Source of the DNA: Alphaproteobacteria bacterium
Lineage (GTDB): Bacteria > Pseudomonadota > Alphaproteobacteria > Rhizobiales > Aestuariivirgaceae
NCBI GenBank assembly: GCA_024642465.1
Contig: JAHEBA010000001.1
Coordinates: forward strand, 95,341 to 159,340
Length of the DNA stretch: 64,000 bases
Reading direction: 5' to 3'
The notes below the pieces were generated by a model. The model saw nothing but the letters and a program-made list of their open reading frames with translations, made no database searches and was not told the DNA's origin. Shown piece after piece: positions 9,834 through 19,137 of this stretch (its first letter is position 1; each line of letters begins with the position of its first letter). The translations under genes and the position numbers were made by a program.

Positions 9834-10862
9834 ATGTCTCGCGCAAACTTCCTCGATATGCTCCACAACCGCGACTGGCTGCTCGCCGATGGCGCCACTG
9901 GCACCAACCTGTTTGCAGCCGGTCTGCAGTCGGGCGATGCGCCTGAACTGTGGAACGAGGATCACCCGGACCGCATCCGCACGCTGCATCGCAAGTTCAT
10001 CGAGGCCGGTTCCGACATCGTGCTCACCAACTCGTTTGGCGGGTCGTCGTACCGGCTCAAGCTGCACAATGCGCAAGACCGCGTGGGCGAGCTGAACAGG
10101 AAGGCTGCCGAACTTGCCCGCCTCGAGGCCGATGCAGCAGACCGGCCCGTCATCGTTGCCGGTTCGATGGGCCCGACGGGCGAGATCATGGAGCCGGTCG
10201 GTTCGCTGTCCCATGCCGATGCCGTCAAGGCATTCGCCGAGCAGGCCAAGGCGCTGGAAGAAGGCGGAGCCGACGTACTGTGGATTGAGACCATGTCGTC
10301 GGAGGAAGAATTCAAGGCGGCACTTGAAGGTGCGCGCACCACCAAGCTGCCCGTCGTCGCCACCATGAGCTTCGACACCAACGGCCGCACCATGATGGGT
10401 CTGACGCCAGCCAACTACGCCAAGCTTGCCCCGGCCCAGCCCGGCGCGCCCGATGCCATCGGCGCCAACTGTGGTACCGGTGCTGCCGAACTGGTCGCCG
10501 CCGTTCTCGGCATGACCGAGGCCGACCCGGACGCGGTCGTCGTCGCCAAGGGCAATTGCGGCATTCCGGCCTGGGTGGATGGCCACATCCACTATGATGG
10601 CACGCCTGAACTGATGGCCGACTATGCCCGGCTGGCGCTGGATGCAGGCGCAAAGATCATCGGTGGCTGCTGCGGCACCACCTACGAACACGTGCGCGCC
10701 ATGCGCGATTCGCTCGACAGCTACCGCAAGGGCGACCGCCCGGACGTTGACGAGGTTGAGGCCCGTCTCGGCAAGGTGTCCGCCCTGGCGCACGGCACCG
10801 ACACGGCTGCCGAAGGCGCAGCACGCCGTGGCCGCGAGGGCCGGGGCCGCAGGAGGGGTTAG
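9834..10862 (+). CDS. bmt: Homocysteine-binding methyltransferase module (Bmt / split MetH Hcy domain)
   Basis: 'LLADGATGTNLF', 'NCGTGAAEL' and 'IIGGCCGTTYEHV' Zn-Cys motifs; C-terminal tail AARRGREGRGRRRG. Confidence 0.85.
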   Translation: MSRANFLDMLHNRDWLLADGATGTNLFAAGLQSGDAPELWNEDHPDRIRTLHRKFIEAGSDIVLTNSFGGSSYRLKLHNAQDRVGELNRKAAELARLEADAADRPVIVAGSMGPTGEIMEPVGSLSHADAVKAFAEQAKALEEGGADVLWIETMSSEEEFKAALEGARTTKLPVVATMSFDTNGRTMMGLTPANYAKLAPAQPGAPDAIGANCGTGAAELVAAVLGMTEADPDAVVVAKGNCGIPAWVDGHIHYDGTPELMADYARLALDAGAKIIGGCCGTTYEHVRAMRDSLDSYRKGDRPDVDEVEARLGKVSALAHGTDTAAEGAARRGREGRGRRRG

Positions 10863-12115
10863 GCCAGCCCTTCCAGCCGCTCCAGCACGGTTTCGACTTC
10901 GTCCACCGTATTGTAGTGGGCAAGGCCGATGCGCAGTACGCCGCCCTTGTCCATGAGGTTCATGCGGTTGATGGGTTCAAGCGCGTAGTTGTGGCCCGAC
11001 CACAGGAAGATATTGTCCTTGGCGAAGGCCTCAGCCAGATCGGCCGGGTTCTTGCCCTCAACGGTGATGGATACCGTGGGAACCCGCCGGTGCATGGCGT
11101 TCGCCGAGGTGATGCCGCGAACTTTCACGCCCTTGATCGAGGTGAGGCCGCCAATGAGCTGGCGCGTCAGCGTCATTTCATGCTCCTGCAATGCGTTCAT
11201 GCCGCTCACAATGCGCATGCGGGACACCTGAACACCATGGTTCTGATCCTCGCCATGCGAGGCGATGTACTCGATGGCGCCAAGGGTGGCTGCCAGCGTC
11301 TCGCGCGCCGCGGTGCCGCTTTCGAACGCAGCGGGCGGGCCGTACTCCAGCGCCGGGCGCACGTTGTAGGAGTAGAGGGTTTCCAGCAGCGCGCGCCGGC
11401 CATACATCACGCCCTGGTGCGGGCCGAACCACTTGTACGCCGAGGACACCAGGAAGTCGCAGCCGATGGCCTGCACGTCGATCGGGATGTGCGGGGCGGA
11501 CTGCACCGCATCGACGAAGGTGACGGCGCCGGCTGCGCGGGCCTTGCGGCAGATGGCTGAAACGTCGTTGATGGTACCGGTGCAATTGGAGGCATGCCCC
11601 AACGCCACGATCTTGGTCCGCTCGGTCAGAACCTTGTCGAGCGCGTCGTCGGCAAACTCGAACGTGTCCGGATCGAAGTCGAGCCACTTCACCGTTGCTC
11701 CGGTATCGGACGCGACGTGCAGCCAGGGCGCCACGTTGGCATCATGGTCCATGCGCGACAGGACGATCTCGTCGTCTTTCGAAATCTTGAGTGATTTCTG
11801 AAGGTTGCGCGACATGGCGAGCGTCATGGTGGTCATGTTCGCGCCGAACATGATCTCCGACGGGGAGGGCGCGTTGTAGAACTGCGCGGCGGCGATGCGG
11901 GTCTGGTCAACCAGTTCCTGGGCCAGCCGCGAGGTGATGAAGGCGCCGCCGAGATTGGCGTTCTGGCTGATCATGGCCTGGCAGGCGCGATCGATTACCC
12001 GTTGCGGAACCTGCGTTCCGGCAGGATTGTCGAGATAGATGCGGGACTTGCCCTCGTCCTTGATTGAAAGCGAGGGAAACTGCGCGCGCGCAACCTCAAC
12101 GGAAAATCCGCTCAT
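10859..12115 (-). CDS. Cysteine desulfurase-like class V aminotransferase
   Basis: 'YLDNPAGTQVPQRVIDRACQAM' and 'FLVSSAYKWFGPHQGVMYGRR' (PLP Lys). Confidence 0.88.
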   Translation of the reverse strand: MSGFSVEVARAQFPSLSIKDEGKSRIYLDNPAGTQVPQRVIDRACQAMISQNANLGGAFITSRLAQELVDQTRIAAAQFYNAPSPSEIMFGANMTTMTLAMSRNLQKSLKISKDDEIVLSRMDHDANVAPWLHVASDTGATVKWLDFDPDTFEFADDALDKVLTERTKIVALGHASNCTGTINDVSAICRKARAAGAVTFVDAVQSAPHIPIDVQAIGCDFLVSSAYKWFGPHQGVMYGRRALLETLYSYNVRPALEYGPPAAFESGTAARETLAATLGAIEYIASHGEDQNHGVQVSRMRIVSGMNALQEHEMTLTRQLIGGLTSIKGVKVRGITSANAMHRRVPTVSITVEGKNPADLAEAFAKDNIFLWSGHNYALEPINRMNLMDKGGVLRIGLAHYNTVDEVETVLERLEGLA

Positions 12116-12360
12116 TATTGGGGTTTCCTCCAGATCCGCTGCCGTGTGAACATATGCGGCTTGCTGAATTCATTGTCATCGTCATTACACGTGGCAGGTT
12201 GGCTCGGCAATAGGCCGAAAGGCGGCATGAATTGAAACCGGCAGGCCACAGTCGCATTCAGGCATGTTGTTGTCGCTAAGAATACGTTGCCGGAACCGCG
12301 AAACGCGGTAAAAAGCTTGGAGAAACTTCAACTGGCCCGCGCCTTCTACGGAGTAAGCGG

Positions 12361-13050
12361 ATGAGCGACGACGATCTTGATCTCAGGTCACTGGATGACG
12401 ATGAACTCGTGCAGCAGATGCACGACGACCTCTACGACGGTCTCAAGGAAGAGATCGAAGAGAGCGTGAACATCCTGCTTGAGCGCGGCTGGACCCCTTA
12501 CAAGATTCTGACCGAAGGCCTGGTCGAAGGCATGCGCATTGTCGGCATCGACTTCCGCGACGGCATCCTGTTCGTGCCGGAAGTGCTGCTGGCTGCCAAC
12601 GCGATGAAGGCAGGCATGGCCATCCTGAAGCCGCTGCTGGCAGAAACCGGCGCCCCGCGCGTCGGCAAGATGGTGATCGGCACCGTCAAGGGCGACATTC
12701 ACGACATCGGCAAGAACCTCGTCGCCATGATGATGGAAGGCGCAGGCTTCGAAGTCATCAACATCGGCATCAACAATCCGGTCGAGAACTATCTCGCCGC
12801 CATCGAAGAGCACCAGCCGGACATTCTCGGCATGTCGGCGCTTCTCACCACCACCATGCCCTACATGAAGGTCGTCATCGACACCCTCAAGGAAAAGGGC
12901 ATGCGCGACGACTATATCGTGCTGGTCGGCGGAGCCCCGCTCAACGAGGAGTTCGCTGCAGCAATCGGCGCAGATGCCTATTGCCGCGACGCGGCTGTGG
13001 CCGTTGAAACCGCCAAGGATTTCATGGCGCGCAAGCACAATCAGGTCTGA
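12361..13050 (+). CDS. B12-binding corrinoid protein (MtgC / split MetH cobalamin module)
   Basis: 'GTVKGDIHDIGKNLVAMMM' (DxHxxG), 'GMSALLTTT', 'VGGAPLNEEFA'; very acidic N-terminus. Confidence 0.95.
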   Translation: MSDDDLDLRSLDDDELVQQMHDDLYDGLKEEIEESVNILLERGWTPYKILTEGLVEGMRIVGIDFRDGILFVPEVLLAANAMKAGMAILKPLLAETGAPRVGKMVIGTVKGDIHDIGKNLVAMMMEGAGFEVINIGINNPVENYLAAIEEHQPDILGMSALLTTTMPYMKVVIDTLKEKGMRDDYIVLVGGAPLNEEFAAAIGADAYCRDAAVAVETAKDFMARKHNQV

Positions 13051-13093
13051 TTGTTCAGCCATAGATTTGCCCGCAACCGGGCGCAGTCTTTAA

Positions 13094-13128
13094 GGGGGCC
13101 GGATGCCAGGTGCGTCCGGCCCCTTTTC
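13094..13128 (+). terminator. Rho-independent terminator after corrinoid gene
   Basis: GGGGGCCGGA...TCCGGCCCCTTTT hairpin. Confidence 0.8.
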
Positions 13129-13309
13129 CTTGTGCGATCCCTCGGCCTTGCGAACATGAACGCCAGATGAACGGCGCCATCAGCATCCGTTCAGCCAGCC
13201 TGCGCTAGAAAGGGCACAAGACAAACACCGGCGGACCGAAATCAACAAGACCGGCCTCGAAGGGTTTGTAGCAAGACTTGAAATTGAACGTACTGAAGGA
13301 GAAACCCAA

Positions 13310-13624
13310 ATGTTCAAGAAGTCCCTGATTGCTGCTGTTACCGCTCTTGCCCTGGCTGCCGCCTCCGCTTCCCCGGCGCAGGCAATGTCGAAGAAGGGTG
13401 CCGCGTTCCTCGGCCTCGGCATTGGCAGCGCCATCGCGCTGGGCGCCGCCGCCGCCCATGACCGTCACCGCTACTATGAAGACGATGGCTACTACTATGC
13501 CGGTGGCGGCTACGGCTATCGCTCCGTGCGCCGCGAATACCGCTACTGGTCCAACGAATGTGCAGCCCGTCATGGCTGGGAAACCCGCCGCTGGTTCCGC
13601 TGCATGGACAGTCACGGCGTCTAA
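13310..13624 (+). CDS. Small exported Tyr/Gly-rich protein (tandem paralog 1)
   Basis: Signal peptide ending 'SPAQA'; C-terminal 'CAARHGWETRRWFRCMDSHGV'. Confidence 0.65.
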   Translation: MFKKSLIAAVTALALAAASASPAQAMSKKGAAFLGLGIGSAIALGAAAAHDRHRYYEDDGYYYAGGGYGYRSVRREYRYWSNECAARHGWETRRWFRCMDSHGV

Positions 13625-13661
13625 GCCAGGCCACATCCGGCCGATCATCCAGAATACTTCA

Positions 13662-13688
13662 CTGCCGGGCTCAGTCCCGGCGGTTTTG
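13662..13688 (+). terminator. Rho-independent terminator
   Basis: CTGCCGGG-ctcagt-CCCGGCGGTTTT hairpin. Confidence 0.65.
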
Positions 13689-13838
13689 CTTTGCGTCCGG
13701 CGCAAGAGCCGCGCGCACGCAATGTGACTTAATGCACAACGCAGCGATTACCGATCTGTCATGTTGGGTCCATCGAAACGGACCGCAACGCCGGTCGCCA
13801 TGAAGACAACATAAGAAGAAAACAGAGGAAACACGACA

Positions 13839-14132
13839 ATGACCGCCATCCGCAATACCGCCATCGCCGCCATCGCAGCCCTGACCATCGCTGCTTCCAT
13901 GGCCTCGCCCGCACAGGCTCTGTCCAAGAAGGGCGCCTGGGCACTGGGCATCGGCCTGGGAACCGTGGCCGCAGTCGGCGCTGCCCACGCCTATGGCCAT
14001 GGCTACTACGGCTATGGCGGCGGCTACTACGGAGAAGGCCGCGCCTATCGCCGCGCCGCCCGCCAGTGCGCCAATCGCTGGGGCTGGCACACCTGGAAGT
14101 GGGAACGTTGCATGGATCGCCGTGGTTTCTGA
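13839..14132 (+). CDS. Small exported Tyr/Gly-rich protein (tandem paralog 2)
   Basis: Signal peptide ending 'SPAQA', 'LSKKGAWALGIGLGT', C-terminal 'CANRWGWHTWKWERCMDRRGF' matching the upstream paralog. Confidence 0.65.
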   Translation: MTAIRNTAIAAIAALTIAASMASPAQALSKKGAWALGIGLGTVAAVGAAHAYGHGYYGYGGGYYGEGRAYRRAARQCANRWGWHTWKWERCMDRRGF

Positions 14133-14160
14133 ACTCCCCGGAACAGAGGCTTCGGAGACG

Positions 14161-14198
14161 GGCACCGCCGGAGCAATCCGGCGGTGCCTTGCCGTTTT
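14161..14198 (+). terminator. Rho-independent terminator
   Basis: GGCACCGCCGGA-gcaa-TCCGGCGGTGCC followed by TTGCCGTTTT. Confidence 0.8.
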
Positions 14199-14239
14199 CG
14201 GCATGGCCGCACCGGGCCTGCGGGCGTATGATGATGGCG

Positions 14240-14872
14240 ATGAGTGAAGTGGCGCCAGAACAGCATTACGAGTTTCACAAAGGCTCCGGCGACGTGCTGG
14301 TGATCGCCTGCGGGGCGCTGGCGCGCGAACTGGTTGCGCTGGTCGAGATGAACGGCTGGCGCCAGCTCGACATCCAGTGCCTGCCGGCAATCTGGCACAA
14401 CACGCCCGAGAAGATTCCCGGCGGCGTGCGTGACGCCGTGCGCAAGGCCAGGGATGCCGGCCGCTACCGTCAGATCTTCGTCGCCTATGGCGATTGCGGC
14501 ACCGGCGGCCTGCTCGACAAGGTGATCGAGGCCGAGGGCGTCGAGCGCATCGACGGGCCGCATTGCTATTCGTTCTTCTCCGGCAACGAGGTCTGGAAGA
14601 CCCATGAGGACGAAATTTCTGCGTTCTACCTGACCGACTATCTCGCCCGCCATTTCGACGCGCTGGTCTGGAAGGGCTTCGGCCTCGACCGGCATCCGGA
14701 ACTGAGGGACATGATGTTCTCCAACTACACCAAGGTCGTGTATCTGGCGCAGACGGAGGACCATCACCTCAAGGAGCTGGCGCAGCAGGCGGCGGCAAAG
14801 CTGGGCCTGGACTACGAATACCGCTCTACCGGCTATGGCGACCTGGCCCTGGCCATGAAGTCCCTCAAGTAA
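14240..14872 (+). CDS. DUF1638-family protein
   Basis: 'VIACGALARELVAL', 'IQCLPAIWHNTPEKIP', 'VAYGDCGTGGLLD', 'GPHCYSFFSG' conserved Cys motifs; several in-frame ATGs at 14228-14240. Confidence 0.8.
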   Translation: MSEVAPEQHYEFHKGSGDVLVIACGALARELVALVEMNGWRQLDIQCLPAIWHNTPEKIPGGVRDAVRKARDAGRYRQIFVAYGDCGTGGLLDKVIEAEGVERIDGPHCYSFFSGNEVWKTHEDEISAFYLTDYLARHFDALVWKGFGLDRHPELRDMMFSNYTKVVYLAQTEDHHLKELAQQAAAKLGLDYEYRSTGYGDLALAMKSLK

Positions 14873-14954
14873 ATCCACCCTGCGGTTTCGCTCTCGCGCC
14901 CCGAGCCGCTATACCCCTTTGCAAACCTGTTGGAAGCAAAGGAGCACACCCGAG

Positions 14955-15413
14955 ATGACATGGAACGTCTACCTGTCCGGCGAAATCCACACCGACTGGC
15001 GCGATGAAGTACGCACCGGCGTCGAGAAAGCAGGCCTCCCCGTAAGCTTCTCCGCGCCCGTTACCAATCACCCGGCGTCTGACGACTGCGGCGTGGCCAT
15101 CCTGGGCGAGGAGCCGAACAAGTTCTGGCATGACAACAAGGGCGCCAACATCAACGCCATTCGCACCCGCACCCTGATCGAGAAGGCCGACGTCGTGGTC
15201 GTGCGCTTTGGCGACAAGTACAAGCAGTGGAACGCGGCGTTTGACGCGGGCTATGCGGCAGCGCTTGGCAAGCCGCTGATCATCATGCACGGGGCCGATC
15301 ACCAGCATGCGTTGAAGGAAGTGGACGCCGCCGCCCTTGCCGTGACCGAAACCCCGCAGCAGGTCGTCGACATCCTGCGCTACGTCATAAACGGCGAACT
15401 GGACGGGTATTGA
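14955..15413 (+). CDS. YtoQ family protein
   Basis: 'MTWNVYLSGEIHTDWRDEV...VRFGDKYKQWNAAFDAGYAAALGKPLIIMH'. Confidence 0.85.
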   Translation: MTWNVYLSGEIHTDWRDEVRTGVEKAGLPVSFSAPVTNHPASDDCGVAILGEEPNKFWHDNKGANINAIRTRTLIEKADVVVVRFGDKYKQWNAAFDAGYAAALGKPLIIMHGADHQHALKEVDAAALAVTETPQQVVDILRYVINGELDGY

Positions 15414-15488
15414 AGGCCCGCCAATTTGGCCGATTGCGGGTTTTGATGTAGTCTTTATGGACACTGCTCGCCGTTACAGGAGGGAGCA

Positions 15489-16301
15489 ATGCCCAAGATT
15501 CCATCTGCCACCAGGGAAGAACTTGAGGCTGGACGCGGCTACGAGGCGCTGTTTGTGCCGGCGCTGTTCGAACCCTGGACCAAACACCTCGTCAATGGCG
15601 CAGGCATTGTAGAGGGATGTGACGTTCTCGACGTCGCGTGCGGGTCTGGCGTGCTTGCGCGTCATGCGTTCGAGGAGGCAGGCAAGTCCGGCAGGGTGGT
15701 TGGCGTCGATCCGGCGCCGGGCATGATTGCTGCGGCAAACGAAGTCCAGCCTGGCATCGAATGGATGCTGGGCCGTGCCGAGGAACTGCCCTTCGAAGAC
15801 GGAACATTTGACTGTGTCGTCTCCCAGTTCGGCATGATGTTCTTCCAGGACAGGGACAAGGCGGCCACCGAGATGCACCGTGTCCTCAAGCCCGGAGGGC
15901 GAGTGGCAGTGGCCGTCTGGAACTCCATCGAGCACAACCCGGCGTATCGGGATATCATCGCCGTACTGGATGAACAGGTAGGTACTGAGGCAGGCGATGC
16001 CTTGAGACTGCCTTATACTCTCGGCGATGCGGGGCAGGTCACCATGAGCCTCTCGGCAGGTGGATTTGAAGATGTGGCCTGCGAAACAAGAACCGAGCAG
16101 GCGGGTTTTCCCGGGTCCCGCACGATGGTTGAAGCAGAACTGCGCGGTTGGTTGCCGCTCTTCGGCATCAATCTCTCGGAAGAGAAGATCGCTGATGTGC
16201 TGCAGAAGTCTGACGGCAAGCTGTCGAAATATGCGACGCCGTCAGGAGAAGCGGTTTTCCCGACTTCGGCCCATATCATTACCGCTCGCAGGCAGCACTA
16301 G
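15489..16301 (+). CDS. Class I SAM-dependent methyltransferase
   Basis: 'VLDVACGSGVLARHAFEEAG' and 'FDCVVSQFGMMFFQDRDKAATEMHRVLKPGGRVAVAVW'. Confidence 0.88.
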   Translation: MPKIPSATREELEAGRGYEALFVPALFEPWTKHLVNGAGIVEGCDVLDVACGSGVLARHAFEEAGKSGRVVGVDPAPGMIAAANEVQPGIEWMLGRAEELPFEDGTFDCVVSQFGMMFFQDRDKAATEMHRVLKPGGRVAVAVWNSIEHNPAYRDIIAVLDEQVGTEAGDALRLPYTLGDAGQVTMSLSAGGFEDVACETRTEQAGFPGSRTMVEAELRGWLPLFGINLSEEKIADVLQKSDGKLSKYATPSGEAVFPTSAHIITARRQH

Positions 16302-16313
16302 CAGGCATACGCC

Positions 16314-17126
16314 ATGTCGGACAGGTTCGCCGGCTTCACAGGGGACATCCCCCACTACTATGACGCAGGTCTCGGCCCCAACATCTTCGTGGATTTCGCT
16401 GACAGGTTGGTCTCTGCCGCGTGCGATGGCCCGGCGTCAAACTTCATCGAACTGGCCGCCGGTACCGGTATTGTGAGCCGGAAATTGCGGGACAGGATGC
16501 ATCCCGATGCCTCGCTGCTGGTTACCGATCTCAACGCTCCGATGCTCGAAGTGGCCAAGCAAAAGTTCTCCGAGGGAGAAAATATCGATTTTGCACTGGC
16601 GAATGCCATGGACCTCGCATTCGATGGCACTGAATTTGACCTCATGGTATGCTAGTTTGGAGTCATGTTCTTTCCCGATAAGCGCGCTTCTTTCCGTGAG
16701 GCCGCACGCGTCATCAAGCCCGGCGGGCGCTACGTGTTCAACGTGTTCAGCGAAATGCAGAAGAACCCATACTCACAGATTGCCTATGGCGTTCCGGCAC
16801 GGTTCTTTCCCAACGATCCGCCGGGTTTCTACAAGGTTCCGTTTCGCTATGGCGATCCGGGTATCGTCGGTGACGACCTGAAGGCCGCTGGATGGCACGA
16901 CGTCAAGTACGACGCTATCCGCCTGAACAAGAAGATCGCCGATCCCGAGGGCTTTGCCAGAGGAATCGTTTACGGCAATCCGTTGATAGATGAAATCAGG
17001 ACGCGGGGCAGCGTGGACCCCGAGACTATCACTGCCGCAGTGCTTGATGCACTCAAGGCGACATTTGGCCCAAGAGACATAACCATGCCGCTGGAGGCAA
17101 CCATCTTTACCTGCGCCGCAACCTAG
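16314..17126 (+). pseudogene. Class I SAM-dependent methyltransferase interrupted by an in-frame TAG
   Basis: ORFs 16314-16655 and 16665-17126 share one frame; 'FDLMVC*FGVMFFPDKRASFREAARVIKPGGRYVFNVF'; TAG at 16653-16655 where the paralog has Gln (VVSQFGMMFF). Confidence 0.82.
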
Positions 17127-17145
17127 AGCACGGAAACTGCGCCGC

Positions 17146-17538
17146 TCACCACTGACCCTTGCGGAACTCGCCTCCGGCAATCTCGTAGTAGTCGCCGGCG
17201 AAGTCGCAGAAGATGTGACCGGCGAGCTTCTTGCCCAGCGGCCCGTCGATGCAGCCTGCCGCAATAGCGGTGTAGGTGCGTTCCGGCCCCTTCCAGAACA
17301 GGGTGGAGCCGCAACGCGAGCAGAAGCCGCGCTTGTTGCCGGGCGAAGATTCATACCAGGCGAGCGTGTCTGACGAGATGAGCCTGAGGTTGACATCCTC
17401 TGCCGCCGTGGCGCTCATGTAGTTGCCGGTGGTCTTGCGGCACTGGATGCAATGGCACGCCACCACGTCGCGCATCTGGCCATTGACTTCGAAGGCAACG
17501 CCGCCGCAAAGGCAGCTTCCCTTGTAATGTTCGCTCAT
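17146..17538 (-). CDS. GFA family (glutathione-dependent formaldehyde-activating-like) protein
   Basis: 'GSCLCGGVAFEV', 'CHCIQCRKTTGNYM', 'KRGFCSRCGSTLFW'. Confidence 0.9.
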   Translation of the reverse strand: MSEHYKGSCLCGGVAFEVNGQMRDVVACHCIQCRKTTGNYMSATAAEDVNLRLISSDTLAWYESSPGNKRGFCSRCGSTLFWKGPERTYTAIAAGCIDGPLGKKLAGHIFCDFAGDYYEIAGGEFRKGQW

Positions 17539-18446
17539 GCAGCGAGGTCCTTCGACAAGGCGGTGATATGATCCGGGTTGATGCCGCAGCAGCCGCCGAT
17601 GATCTGTGCTTCCGCCGCCCGCCAGCTTCTGGCTGCTTCGGCAAACTCGGCCGGGTCCACGTCGACGAACTCCCAGTCGGGCATGCGGAACTCGCCCGCT
17701 TCCGGATAGGTGCCAACGATGCCGGACCAGTTGTCCTTGATGACGTCGATCGCTTCCAGAATGGTGTCGATGGGCGAGTGCATCACCAGGCACGCCTCCG
17801 GCTTGCGTGCCGTCAGCGTCTTGACCAGTGCGCCCAACTCTTCTTCCGGGTGATTGACCCCGCTCAAGCCCCCCTTGGCATTGCGCTCGACGGCAATGCC
17901 AACCCACACCGGCAGGCCGGTGTCCATGGCGGCGTCAGTGGCCCAGGCCGAGAACTTGCTGTCGCGCATCATCTCCAGAACGATCAGGTCGGCACCGCAT
18001 GCTTTCAGGTTTTCCGCCTTCTGCCGGTAGAGCGCACGCATCTCCGCCTCGTCATAGGCGATGCCCGCATCGAACCTGTCGGTGCCGGCCTTGTGCGGAC
18101 GCATGACCGAGATCGAGCCTGCCACCGCAACCGGCCGCGAGGCTGCGTCGGCTGCCGCACTGGCCACGCGCATGGCGGCGGTGTCCACCTCGATCAGGTC
18201 GGTCCGGCCACGGGCATGGAACATCAGCGGCGAAGAGGCGTAGGTGTTGGCGGTTACAACGTCAGCGCCGGCGGCGATGTAATCGTCGTGCACGGCGCGG
18301 ACGACGTCAGGGTGAGTAAGGTTGGCTTCCGCGCACCACACATCGGAGTCCATCTTCACGCCGCGGCGCTGGATGTCGGTGCCGGTGCCGCCGTCGAGGA
18401 TAACGAGGCCGCCAGCATCGAGTTTTTTGCGGATATGGTCGTACAT
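17535..18446 (-). CDS. Homocysteine S-methyltransferase family protein (second copy, no Arg tail)
   Basis: 'VILDGGTGTDIQRRGV' and 'IIGGCCGINPDHI'. Confidence 0.87.
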   Translation of the reverse strand: MYDHIRKKLDAGGLVILDGGTGTDIQRRGVKMDSDVWCAEANLTHPDVVRAVHDDYIAAGADVVTANTYASSPLMFHARGRTDLIEVDTAAMRVASAAADAASRPVAVAGSISVMRPHKAGTDRFDAGIAYDEAEMRALYRQKAENLKACGADLIVLEMMRDSKFSAWATDAAMDTGLPVWVGIAVERNAKGGLSGVNHPEEELGALVKTLTARKPEACLVMHSPIDTILEAIDVIKDNWSGIVGTYPEAGEFRMPDWEFVDVDPAEFAEAARSWRAAEAQIIGGCCGINPDHITALSKDLAA

Positions 18447-18465
18447 TTGAGGTGCAAGCCTTTCG

Positions 18466-19137
18466 TCAATAAAACTGTTCCGGGTCCACGCCGCGCGCTT
18501 GCATGAAAGCGACCATGTGGAAGCGCATCTGGCCGGGCGCGTAGCGATAGCCGGGCGTCACCGGGCATGCAAGCCGCGCAAGGCAGGTCCGGTCACGGCA
18601 GGGTGCGCCCTGGGGTGAGCCGAGATGGGAGGCGCACACAGCTACGTCGTAGGATGTGCCGCTGAAGGCGCCTACGGGGCAGGCTGTGAGGCATGGCTTT
18701 GCCTCGCAGGTCTCGCACGGAGATGAGCCTGGGGCAGGGGCGGGGATGGCGAATTCATCGTCAAAGATGAAGGCGGCGCGGAAGGCATGCCATAGGCCGA
18801 AATCCGTCCGGATGTTCAGACCCAGCGGTGAGGTGAACCCGGCGTTGGTCGCCTTTGCCCAGCGCAGGAAGGGTGGGTGCGGCACATCGAACGGGAACAC
18901 CGCCCGTGCACCGAGTTGTTCCGCCAATGGCGACAGCACATCGCGCGTCCAGTCATTCATCGTGTCCCGAGCCGGGTCGCGCTCGGCGGCAAACCGTTCG
19001 AACATCGCAGGTCCGGCATTGCCAACCAGCAGCATCGTCTGGCCACCGAAATCTTCATCGCTGCCGGCAGCCAGCCAGCCGAGCGGCTCGAATGAAGCCG
19101 CCCGGACCGCCGTTTCGATATGGCCTGCGTCAGGCAA
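18466..19137 (-). CDS. 4Fe-4S ferredoxin-like protein
   Basis: 'CETCEAKPCLTACPVGAF...CRDRTCLARLACPV'; overlaps start of upstream mttB. Confidence 0.65.
   Translation of the reverse strand: MPDAGHIETAVRAASFEPLGWLAAGSDEDFGGQTMLLVGNAGPAMFERFAAERDPARDTMNDWTRDVLSPLAEQLGARAVFPFDVPHPPFLRWAKATNAGFTSPLGLNIRTDFGLWHAFRAAFIFDDEFAIPAPAPGSSPCETCEAKPCLTACPVGAFSGTSYDVAVCASHLGSPQGAPCRDRTCLARLACPVTPGYRYAPGQMRFHMVAFMQARGVDPEQFY

Noticed and set aside
12116-12360. Cobalamin riboswitch upstream of the corrinoid gene
   Set aside because: Long 5' region, but I could not find a convincing B12-box or core; only a short GCGAAACGC hairpin.
16314-17126. TAG as pyrrolysine in a genome with MttB proteins
   Set aside because: The amber is in a SAM methyltransferase, not in any MttB; the MttB ORFs lack internal TAG; no pyl genes visible in the window. 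Nonsense mutation is simpler.
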